From positions 1 to 29,150 of the forward strand of contig JBBSHN010000019.1 in NCBI GenBank assembly GCA_038252945.1: a DNA stretch of 29,150 nucleotides, written 5' to 3'. Of the stretch, positions 23,367 to 29,150 are shown one piece after another. Both the position numbers and the translations under genes were made by a program. Under the pieces are notes generated by a model, which was not told where the DNA came from, did not search any database, and saw nothing but the letters and a program-made list of their open reading frames with translations. How positions within the stretch are numbered: position 1 is the first letter of the stretch; every line of letters starts with the position of its first letter. The DNA is from JAUJOE01 sp038252945. Lineage in GTDB: Bacteria; Actinomycetota; Actinomycetes; Propionibacteriales; Nocardioidaceae.

Positions 23367-24470
23367 TCAGTGGAACTGGGCGACGCCGTAGTGCCAACCG
23401 CTGAGCGCAGCCGCGACCGCCAACAGGAGAACAACGACAAGGGCGATCCAGCCTCGCGTACGACGTTCGGCTGCCCGCAGGCTCACGGCAGTAGCCGAGG
23501 TCGGCGTGGCTGGCGCCTGACCCGACGAGGTCGGTCGGCGCGGGGGAGGCACCCGAAGGGTGGGATGGAGGTCGGTGGTGAGCTGTTCGTCGTCGGCGAC
23601 TCCGGTGCTCAGCGCGTCGTGGACCCGGCGCACCTGTTGTAGCAGAACTTCTGCGTCAGGGGGTCGGAAGTCTGGGTGCCGGGCAGTGGCACACGCCACG
23701 AGCGCGTCCACGTGCGGCGGAATGCCGGACACGAGTGACGAGGGAGTCGGCACGTCGTCGTGGACATGCTTGTAGGCGATTTGGATCGCGCTGTCACCGT
23801 CGTGCGGCTTTCTGCCGGTGAGCAGCTCGAACAACAACACACCGAGGGCATACACATCAGAGCGGGTGTCGGCCACGCCAGAAGTCACGAGCTCCGGCGC
23901 CAGATAGGCGACCGTGCCCATGAGGACCCCGCCGGTGGCGGTGGCAGACGCGGCCGTGAGTGAGTTGAGCGCGCGCGCAAGCCCGAAGTCTGCAACTTTG
24001 ATGTGCCCCTGCGGCGTCAGGAGAACGTTTTCCGGCTTGATGTCGCGATGCACAATGCCCGCCCCGTGCGCGACGGCTAAGGCCTTGACCACTTCTTCGA
24101 AGACGGCGACGGCGTGGGGAACCGGTAGCGGTGCGGCGTCCCGCATCACCGTGCGAAGCGTTCTGCGACCGGCGACATACTCCATCGCCAGGAAGACCAC
24201 GCTGCCGTCGTCGCCCTGGTCGTAGACAGCAACGATATTGGGTGAGGTGAGCCGTGCGGCCGCTCTCGCCTCACGCACGAACCGTCGGGTGACCGTGTCA
24301 TCGTCGGCGGGCGCAGGAGGCAGCACTTTCAAAGCGACGCTGCGGTCGAGGCGCAAGTCGCTGGCTTCATAGACCGTCGCCATGCCGCCGCGGGCGATCA
24401 GGGACTCCACCAGGTATCGGCCGTCCACCAGCTGCCCGACCAGCGGGTCAAACATCGTCGATCGGCCCAC
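23367..24470 (-). CDS. pknL: Membrane serine/threonine protein kinase, PknL type
   Basis: This 367-residue Hanks-type kinase has a glycine loop (ARGGMATVY, about 27-35), catalytic lysine K48, E67, HRDIKPEN (D143), DFG (161-163) and APE (191-193). A Pro/Thr-rich juxtamembrane linker (about 300-335) and one helix (about 340-359) follow. Only about eight residues lie outside, so there is no PASTA or other sensor domain, as in M. tuberculosis PknL (Rv2176) and unlike PknB. The divergent gene encodes the homologue of Rv2175c, a known PknL substrate. The first GTG at 24470 is chosen because TACACT lies seven bases before it; an ATG five codons later is an alternative. Confidence 0.92.
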   Translation of the reverse strand: MGRSTMFDPLVGQLVDGRYLVESLIARGGMATVYEASDLRLDRSVALKVLPPAPADDDTVTRRFVREARAAARLTSPNIVAVYDQGDDGSVVFLAMEYVAGRRTLRTVMRDAAPLPVPHAVAVFEEVVKALAVAHGAGIVHRDIKPENVLLTPQGHIKVADFGLARALNSLTAASATATGGVLMGTVAYLAPELVTSGVADTRSDVYALGVLLFELLTGRKPHDGDSAIQIAYKHVHDDVPTPSSLVSGIPPHVDALVACATARHPDFRPPDAEVLLQQVRRVHDALSTGVADDEQLTTDLHPTLRVPPPRRPTSSGQAPATPTSATAVSLRAAERRTRGWIALVVVLLLAVAAALSGWHYGVAQFH

Positions 24471-24477
24471 CCGCGCG

Positions 24478-24483
24478 AGTGTA
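24478..24483 (-). promoter_or_regulatory. Candidate leaderless -10 box of pknL
   Basis: TACACT on the minus strand is followed by seven bases and the GTG at 24470-24468. A less perfect CAGGCT box (24533-24538, plus strand) lies six bases before the ATG of the divergent gene. Confidence 0.45.
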
Positions 24484-24544
24484 GGTCGGTGTCCGGGGCG
24501 TCCCGGTGAGCCTCGCCGCGCACTTGCCGTGGCAGGCTGCTCCG

Positions 24545-24898
24545 ATGAGCGACTCCGCCCCCTTCTTGGTCGACGACCTGCTCACGCTGAATGAGACCGC
24601 CGCTGCGCTCGGCATCAGCCCCAATCGGGTCCGGCAGCTGCTGCGGGAGCATTCGCTTGCCGCGATCCGTGCCGGGACTGAGAATCAGCCGCGGATTCCA
24701 GCCGCCTTCGTGCATGACGGTGCCATCGTCAAGGGCTTACCTGGCACGCTGATGGTGCTGGCGGACCACGGGTTCAGTGACAGCGAGGCGGTCGAGTGGC
24801 TGTTCGCAGCGGATGAGTCGCTCCCCGGTCGGCCAATCGACGCCCTGCGTGAGGACCGCGGCAAAGAAGTGCGCCGACGTGCTCAGGTGATCGACTGA
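24545..24898 (+). CDS. Winged-helix DNA-binding protein, Rv2175c type
   Basis: This 117-residue protein is homologous to M. tuberculosis Rv2175c, a DNA-binding protein whose binding is switched off when PknL phosphorylates its N-terminus. The helix-turn-helix is seen in LTLNETAAALGISPNRVRQLLREHSLAAIR, followed by a wing and a C-terminal helical part (GFSDSEAVEWLFAADESLPGRPIDALRE). In Rv2175c the phosphorylated residue is an N-terminal Thr; here the candidate is T24 region (LLTLNETA), uncertain. ATG 24545 is chosen over an earlier in-frame codon at 24506 because it gives the family N-terminus. It diverges from pknL across 74 bases. Confidence 0.9.
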   Translation: MSDSAPFLVDDLLTLNETAAALGISPNRVRQLLREHSLAAIRAGTENQPRIPAAFVHDGAIVKGLPGTLMVLADHGFSDSEAVEWLFAADESLPGRPIDALREDRGKEVRRRAQVID

Positions 24899-24941
24899 GT
24901 CGACCATCGCGTCGCCTCATGCCGAGACGTCAATCGGTGGC

Positions 24942-24979
24942 CGACACACCGACGGAAGCGGGCCTTCGGTGGCGTGTCG
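24942..24979. terminator. Hairpin between two convergent genes
   Basis: A 15-bp imperfect stem (24942-24956 with 24965-24979) has two mismatches, G:T wobbles and an 8-base loop. It sits in the 85-base gap, 44 bases after the Rv2175c-type stop and 5 bases from the idsA stop. There is no T tract, which is usual for high-GC actinobacterial terminators. It could act on both strands. Confidence 0.5.
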
Positions 24980-24983
24980 CGGG

Positions 24984-26066
24984 TCATCCGTCACGGTCGG
25001 TGACTCGATCGGCCATCAGGGCCAGCGCCTGTGCGGTCTCCTCGTTGGCGATCGGCGTCCGTGCGAGTGCTGCGAGTGCCGCCGCTTTCAGTTCGGCAAT
25101 CACGGTCTCCACGGTCGCGAGCGCACCGGTGTCGGTGAGGACTTGCTGCACGGCCGCGACGTCCGCCGCGTCGACGATTGAATTGCCGACGCAGCTGCGC
25201 AGCACGGCGACCTGGGCTGGCGTCGCCTGGTCGAAGGCGTGGGCCAGAAGCAGAGTCCGCTTGCCCTCCCTGATGTCGTCGCCGGCCGGTTTGCCGGTGA
25301 GGTCGGGCTCCCCGAACACCCCCAAAACGTCGTCGCGGAGCTGGAAGGCCTCGCCGAGCGGGATGCCGTACGAGGACAGCGCAGCAAGCAGCGAGCGGCT
25401 GGCGCTTCCGAGGGCCGCCCCGAATTGCAGCGGTCGCTCGACTGTGTACTTCGCCGACTTGTAGCGCACGATACGCATCGCGTCGGCGGCGGTATTGCGC
25501 CCCTGGGCCCCGGCGACGACGTCGAGGTACTGTCCTGCGACCACTTCGCTGCGCAGCAGGTCGAAGTACTGGCGCCCGCGGGCCAGAATTTTCGGCGTGA
25601 ACCCGCTCCGGTGGAGCAACTCGTCAGACCATGACAGCAATAGGTCACCGAGCAGAATTGCTGCGCTTGCGGATTGCCTGCCGGCCCCGAGCAGAGTCGC
25701 GAACTCGTGCTCCGCTGAGCGTTGACCACGCCGGGTCGCCGACGCGTCGATAACGTCGTCGTGCACCAGGGCGCACGCATGCACCAGCTCGATCGCGGCT
25801 GCGGCGCGGAAGAGAGCTTCAGTCTCGGTAGCGGATCCGTCGGCCGCCCGCCAGCCCCAGTACGCGAACTCAGGTCTTAGCCGCTTGCCCCCCGCGACGG
25901 CGTGCGCGGCGACATTGAGGAGCGGATCCATATCGGTGCCCAGCGGAGCGAACTGTGCTCGCTTCTCGGCCACGAAGTCCTCGAGGATGCGTGAGATCTG
26001 CTTGGGCAGGTCGCCCCCAAGCGGCGCTCGTCCGGATTGCTCAACCGGCACCACCGACGATGTCAC
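24984..26066 (-). CDS. idsA: Polyprenyl diphosphate synthase, IdsA type
   Basis: This 360-residue trans-isoprenyl diphosphate synthase condenses isopentenyl diphosphate with allylic substrates, probably making geranylgeranyl diphosphate. The first Asp-rich motif is VHDDVID (D103, D104, D107), and the second region LRDDVLGVFGEPDLTGKPAGDDIREGKRTLLLA matches mycobacterial IdsA2 (Rv2173), with DDxxG in place of DDxxD. Residues before the first motif are small (C98, A99), compatible with C20 or longer products, but chain length cannot be fixed by eye. GTG 26066 has a TAGGCT box seven bases upstream and no ribosome site. Products could feed menaquinone, carotenoid or polyprenyl-phosphate synthesis. 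Confidence 0.92.
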   Translation of the reverse strand: MTSSVVPVEQSGRAPLGGDLPKQISRILEDFVAEKRAQFAPLGTDMDPLLNVAAHAVAGGKRLRPEFAYWGWRAADGSATETEALFRAAAAIELVHACALVHDDVIDASATRRGQRSAEHEFATLLGAGRQSASAAILLGDLLLSWSDELLHRSGFTPKILARGRQYFDLLRSEVVAGQYLDVVAGAQGRNTAADAMRIVRYKSAKYTVERPLQFGAALGSASRSLLAALSSYGIPLGEAFQLRDDVLGVFGEPDLTGKPAGDDIREGKRTLLLAHAFDQATPAQVAVLRSCVGNSIVDAADVAAVQQVLTDTGALATVETVIAELKAAALAALARTPIANEETAQALALMADRVTDRDG

Positions 26067-26073
26067 CCGCAGG

Positions 26074-26079
26074 AGCCTA
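26074..26079 (-). promoter_or_regulatory. Candidate leaderless -10 box of idsA
   Basis: TAGGCT on the minus strand is followed by seven bases and the GTG at 26066-26064. The hexamer is identical to that before the CtaG-type gene. Confidence 0.45.
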
Positions 26080-26147
26080 CTCAGCGCACAGCACGACGCC
26101 TGGGTAAATCAGTGGCGACCAGGAGGTCGCCCTGACACGGTGAGCCC

Positions 26148-26879
26148 GTGCCGGAGGACCACTTCGACGCTCCTGTTGCGGAGCGTTACGACGCCGACTC
26201 AGCCGACCGGTTCAATCCGGAGGTGGTTGACCCAGCGGTCGGCTTCCTCGCAGATCTCGCGGGAGAGGGCGCCGCGCTGGAGCTGGGAATCGGCACTGGC
26301 CGGATCGCGCTGCCTCTGCATGACAGGGGAGTGCCGGTGCATGGCATCGACCTTTCCGCTGCCATGGTGGCCCAGCTGCGCGGTAAGCCCGGTTCAGCCG
26401 AGATCGACGTGACTCTCGGGGACTTCGCCACGACGCGGCTGGACAAGACTTTCCGGCTGGCCTACCTCGTCTACAACACGATCATGAACCTGACCACCCA
26501 GGAGGCGCAGGTCGAGTGCTTCCACAACGTTGCCGCTCATCTGGAGCCAGGCGGATCCTTCGTGATCGAGGTCGGCGTCCCGGACTTGCAACGGCTCCCA
26601 CCGGGTGAGACCGTCCGCGCTTTCACCGTCAGCCCGACGAGGCTCGGCTTCGACCAGTACGACGTCGTTCGGCAAAGACTCGTCTCGCATCACTACTGGC
26701 TCGAGGACGGCGGATTGAGGACGGTCTCGATGCCGTTTCGCTACGTGTGGCCGGCGGAGCTCGATCTGATGGCGCGAGGTGCGGGGATGACCCTGCGAGA
26801 GCGGTGGAGCGACTGGAACCGACAGCCCTTCACCGCTGAGAGCACCGCTCACGTGTCGGTGTGGGACAAGACGGGGTAG
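26148..26879 (+). CDS. Class I SAM-dependent methyltransferase
   Basis: This 243-residue methyltransferase has motif I LELGIGTGRIALPL (about 44-57), the acidic motif II residue in HGIDLS, and FATTRLDKTFRLAYLVYNTIMNL for the central strands. The C-terminal part is beta-rich (YWLEDGGLRTVSMPFRYVWPAEL). The substrate is unknown. There is no in-frame start further upstream because a stop lies at 26133-26135, so GTG 26148 is the first possible codon. A perfect AGGAGG is 21 bases upstream, which is too far for normal initiation. The gene diverges from idsA and converges on the FAD oxidoreductase gene, with a 15-base gap and no obvious terminator. Confidence 0.88.
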   Translation: MPEDHFDAPVAERYDADSADRFNPEVVDPAVGFLADLAGEGAALELGIGTGRIALPLHDRGVPVHGIDLSAAMVAQLRGKPGSAEIDVTLGDFATTRLDKTFRLAYLVYNTIMNLTTQEAQVECFHNVAAHLEPGGSFVIEVGVPDLQRLPPGETVRAFTVSPTRLGFDQYDVVRQRLVSHHYWLEDGGLRTVSMPFRYVWPAELDLMARGAGMTLRERWSDWNRQPFTAESTAHVSVWDKTG

Positions 26880-26894
26880 CGTCGCGGGCTCCAG

Positions 26895-28250
26895 CTACGT
26901 CTTACCGATGCGGGCCGCGACATGTGCGGCACCCCAGACGACGTACGGAATCGACGGACCAGGATGCATTCCGGCGCCGAGCAGATGCAGCCCAGGAATC
27001 GGAGCGGCCACCCCTGACCGCCGGGCGTTCGCGCGGTACCCCGCCCAGACCCAGCCATCGGGCGACCCGCCGCTCGAGGCGGCGAGTTCCGCGGGGTTGC
27101 GGTCGATGCGGCGCACCACGTCGTTGCGAACGTCCAGGCCCCGATCCGCCAGGACGGCGAGCACGTCGTCTTTGCAGGCGCCTCGCTGCCAGATAGTCCA
27201 AGCCCGGTGCCGGGGTGGTGCGGAGCCGGCGGCGTTCAGTACCAGCAGCGGCTCACCATGCAGGACGACCTCCTCCGGACGGTCAGCGACAGTGATGTCG
27301 GAGTTGGCCCGCAGGCCGATGTGTGTGACCGCGACTGGGACGGCTGGGGTCGCTGCGCCGAACAGGCGGCGCACGTGCCGCACTCGGACGTCGTCGACCA
27401 AGTCCTCGAACACCATGCGGGGGCTCACATCGGTGACGACGGCTTGAGCCGCCAGCCGCTCCCCGCTTGCGGTCTCAACGCCGGTGACGCCGCTGTGCTC
27501 AACGCAGATCTGGACGACCGGCGTGTCGCAGCGAACTGTCACACCGCGCTCGTAGAGCCGCGCCAGCAAAGCGTCGGTGAGCGTCGCCAGACCGTCGTTG
27601 GGAAGGCTCCACACACCGGAGCTACGTTCGACGTACGCGTGCACGGCGGCGTACGCGGGGATGTCTTGGGGCCTCGACCCGGCGAGGACGAACGGGTACG
27701 TCGCCAGCTGGCGTAGCCGCTCGTCGGTCATCTCCCGCCGCAGCAGCGTCTCGAGCGACAGCCGGCTGCGCAGCCGGCGCGCCACCGGCCAGTTACCGAG
27801 CCGCGCGCCGCCGTCTTCTCGGTCGAGAACTTCCCGGCGCAAGACCTCCCACGCCGGGATCTGGGCGTCCACGAACGCTGTCCACTCTCTGCCGATGCCG
27901 GCGCCGAGTCCAGCGTCGACAGCGCGCGTCTGCTCACCGCGACCACCGGTCGGAAGGTCCATGACCGAGCCGTCAGAGAAGACATGTCGTCGGGCCGGCG
28001 TGCGTAGCCGAAGGTCGACGTACCGCTCAAGGGGCCGACCGGACTTGCGGAACAGGTCACGCACGGTGGCCGGCAGCGTCAACGAAGTGGCTCCGGCGTC
28101 CCAGCGGAATCCGGCCTGCTCGACTGCCCGCACGGCACCACCGACGAAGCAGCTGCGCTCGCATACAGTGACGCGGTGACCCAGTTTGGCAAGTCGGGCG
28201 CTCACCGCCAGGCCGCCTATTCCTGCGCCGATCACGACGATGTCAGCCAT
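26895..28250 (-). CDS. FAD-dependent oxidoreductase, phytoene desaturase (CrtI)-like
   Basis: This 451-residue flavoprotein has an N-terminal FAD-binding fold IVVIGAGIGGLAVSARLAKLGHRVTVCE (dinucleotide motif about 8-13) and a C-terminal GLHLLGAGMHPGPSIPYVVWGA segment typical of the CrtI/carotenoid-isomerase amine-oxidase-like family. Substrate and reaction cannot be assigned. Proximity to idsA makes an isoprenoid substrate plausible, but no phytoene synthase or other carotenoid gene is in the window. A long in-frame reading extends upstream into the DUF4126 gene, so the start is set at ATG 28250, where the MADIVVIG family N-terminus begins. It follows the DUF4126 stop by 14 bases and is probably co-transcribed with it. 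Confidence 0.88.
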   Translation of the reverse strand: MADIVVIGAGIGGLAVSARLAKLGHRVTVCERSCFVGGAVRAVEQAGFRWDAGATSLTLPATVRDLFRKSGRPLERYVDLRLRTPARRHVFSDGSVMDLPTGGRGEQTRAVDAGLGAGIGREWTAFVDAQIPAWEVLRREVLDREDGGARLGNWPVARRLRSRLSLETLLRREMTDERLRQLATYPFVLAGSRPQDIPAYAAVHAYVERSSGVWSLPNDGLATLTDALLARLYERGVTVRCDTPVVQICVEHSGVTGVETASGERLAAQAVVTDVSPRMVFEDLVDDVRVRHVRRLFGAATPAVPVAVTHIGLRANSDITVADRPEEVVLHGEPLLVLNAAGSAPPRHRAWTIWQRGACKDDVLAVLADRGLDVRNDVVRRIDRNPAELAASSGGSPDGWVWAGYRANARRSGVAAPIPGLHLLGAGMHPGPSIPYVVWGAAHVAARIGKT

Positions 28251-28264
28251 GAGGCGGAGTGGGA

Positions 28265-28852
28265 CTAAACACTCGAAGGAGCGGCTCGGCCCTTCCAGCG
28301 CTGCCAACCACGCCGGACGAACCGGGAAAGCCAGAAGACCAAAGCTGTTCCCAGCACGAACAATCCCGCGGCGATCGCGAAAGCGGTCCACGGGTGGTAC
28401 CAGGCGAGCGCGACGACGCCCGCCACCGTGAAATCCTCGCTCAGCGAGACGGCGATGTTCGAAAAGGGCTCCGGAGAGGCGTTGATCGCGAGCCGGTTGC
28501 CGGCCTTCACCAGATGCGAGGCAAGAGCAGACCCGCCGCCCAAGGCGGCGTAGAGCGCGGAGTGCACCGAGGCTGCGTCGCCGGAGATCAGATAGCCGAG
28601 CATTGCCCCGACGATCGGCCGGATAACGGTCGACACCGTGTCCCACATCGAATCGACGTAAGGGATCTTGTCGGTGACGAACTCCACCGCAAAAAGACCT
28701 CCGGCGAGCACGAGCACATCAGTGTGCTGCAGCGACGCGGGTATGTCGTCCACGCCGGCATAGCGGCCGAGCAGTCCTGTCACCACGATCACCGCATAGG
28801 CGTTGATGCCGCTGGCCCAGCCCGAGGTCAGCACCAAGGGGGTGAGATCCAC
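28265..28852 (-). CDS. DUF4126 family membrane protein
   Basis: This 195-residue integral membrane protein has about five hydrophobic helices, recognisable as DUF4126 by SGWASGINAYAVIVVTGLLGRYAGV near the N-terminus and EFVTDKIPYVDSMWDTVSTVIRPIVGAMLGY in the middle. The function of the family is unknown. The C-terminus is basic and cytoplasmic. The GTG at 28852 has TAAAGT six bases upstream and no ribosome site, suggesting a leaderless transcript. It is the first gene of a pair with the FAD oxidoreductase. Confidence 0.88.
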   Translation of the reverse strand: MDLTPLVLTSGWASGINAYAVIVVTGLLGRYAGVDDIPASLQHTDVLVLAGGLFAVEFVTDKIPYVDSMWDTVSTVIRPIVGAMLGYLISGDAASVHSALYAALGGGSALASHLVKAGNRLAINASPEPFSNIAVSLSEDFTVAGVVALAWYHPWTAFAIAAGLFVLGTALVFWLSRFVRRGWQRWKGRAAPSSV

Positions 28853-28858
28853 GCGCTC

Positions 28859-28864
28859 ACTTTA
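28859..28864 (-). promoter_or_regulatory. Candidate leaderless -10 box of the DUF4126 gene
   Basis: TAAAGT on the minus strand is followed by six bases and the GTG at 28852-28850. Confidence 0.4.
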
Positions 28865-28878
28865 AGGCCTCGCCTGGT

Positions 28879-28916
28879 GACTCAATGTTTGAATGAAAGT
28901 AACGCACAGTTGAGTC
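28879..28916. repeat. 7-bp inverted repeat in an AT-richer divergent gap
   Basis: GACTCAA (28879-28885) and TTGAGTC (28910-28916) are perfect inverted copies separated by 24 bases. They lie in the 93-base gap between the DUF4126 gene and the secreted-protein gene, which is noticeably richer in A and T than its surroundings. This could be an operator for either promoter. Confidence 0.4.
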
Positions 28917-28945
28917 GCTTGCCGTCGACTTCCTGAGGAGTTCTC

Positions 28946-29150
28946 GTGCGCTTGTGTCGCCGCCTGCTGACTTTGTTGGTCGGTATCTCGACATTGGCCT
29001 CGGCGGCATCCGGCTCGGCGGCTGCGACGCTGGAGCCACGAGGCGCGGCTGTGACGTCGACCGGGGCTGTGTGTCTGCGCAGCATCGCCCGCGGTGCGCC
29101 GACGACAGCGCGACAGCGGGCTTTCGCAGCCGCGGCGAAGACGTACGGGG
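28946..29150 (+). CDS. Secreted protein, N-terminal part only (cut by window edge)
   Basis: About 68 codons are visible. The N-terminus is an export signal: RLCRRLL followed by a hydrophobic run (TLLVGISTLASAASGSAAA) with possible cleavage after ASGSAAA. The mature part includes RQRAFAAAAKTYG. That wording resembles the start of the lysozyme-like segment found before amidase domains in some actinobacterial N-acetylmuramoyl-L-alanine amidases, but too little is present to be sure. GTG 28946 is well supported by GAGGAG five bases upstream. It is too short for a functional call. Confidence 0.75.
   Translation, partial: MRLCRRLLTLLVGISTLASAASGSAAATLEPRGAAVTSTGAVCLRSIARGAPTTARQRAFAAAAKTYG

Noticed and set aside
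26140..26412. Alternative frame starting at GTG 26140, close to the AGGAGG at 26121
   Set aside because: The frame gives no recognisable protein, whereas the frame from 26148 has clear methyltransferase motifs.

Overview
The window is a gene-dense, high-GC chromosomal segment with short gaps and many GTG starts, typical of an actinomycete (Actinomycetota). Gene content and order recall the Mycobacterium tuberculosis Rv2173-Rv2196 region (ctaE-qcrCAB, trpD, a UvrC-like nuclease, an NlpC/P60 protein, pimB', an SRPBCC protein, PlsC, class II DAHP synthase, pknL with its Rv2175c-type partner, idsA2). It also carries glk and pfk homologues, as I recall for the equivalent Streptomyces region. No fadD15 or mptA equivalent is present, so this is probably a non-mycobacterial actinomycete. 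The genus cannot be named from the sequence alone. I saw no rRNA, tRNA, CRISPR array, insertion sequence or prophage.

Layout. 1-3127 (minus): ctaE-qcrC-qcrA-qcrB, the cytochrome bc1-aa3 oxidase genes; qcrB runs off the left edge. 3196-5626 (plus): a CtaG-type oxidase assembly protein, a degenerate receiver-domain protein and trpD. 5623-7763 (minus): an AsnC-type ligand-binding protein and a DEDDh exonuclease/GIY-YIG (UvrC-like) fusion. 7920-15535 (plus): a small four-cysteine protein, a secreted NlpC/P60 hydrolase, two zinc metallopeptidases, a PimB'-type mannosyltransferase, an SRPBCC protein, a ROK glucokinase and an EEP-family hydrolase. 15499-18143 (minus): a TIGR00300 enzyme, a membrane protein and an alpha/beta hydrolase. 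18276-22474 (plus): PlsC, a phosphofructokinase with the pyrophosphate-type signature, class II DAHP synthase and threonine aldolase. 22455-24470 (minus): an EamA transporter and PknL. 24545-24898 (plus): the Rv2175c-type DNA-binding protein. 24984-28852: isoprenyl diphosphate synthase (minus), methyltransferase (plus), FAD oxidoreductase and DUF4126 protein (both minus). 28946-end (plus): the start of a secreted protein.

How the genes work together. Themes are respiration (bc1-aa3 and its assembly factor), envelope building and remodelling (PimB', PlsC, NlpC/P60, metallopeptidases, isoprenoid synthase, PknL), sugar entry into glycolysis (glucokinase, phosphofructokinase) and aromatic amino acid synthesis (DAHP synthase, TrpD).

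Two regulatory patterns stand out. First, at least nine genes have a TANNNT box exactly 6 or 7 bases before a GTG or ATG, the signature of leaderless transcripts. Second, the divergent promoters of the UvrC-like nuclease and the small cysteine protein (7764-7919) both carry TGTCGGC(A/G) followed by TAGCGT at the spacing of the actinobacterial RecA-independent (PafBC-type) DNA-damage promoter. This suggests the uncharacterised cysteine protein belongs to the DNA-damage response, and it is the most interesting lead in the window.
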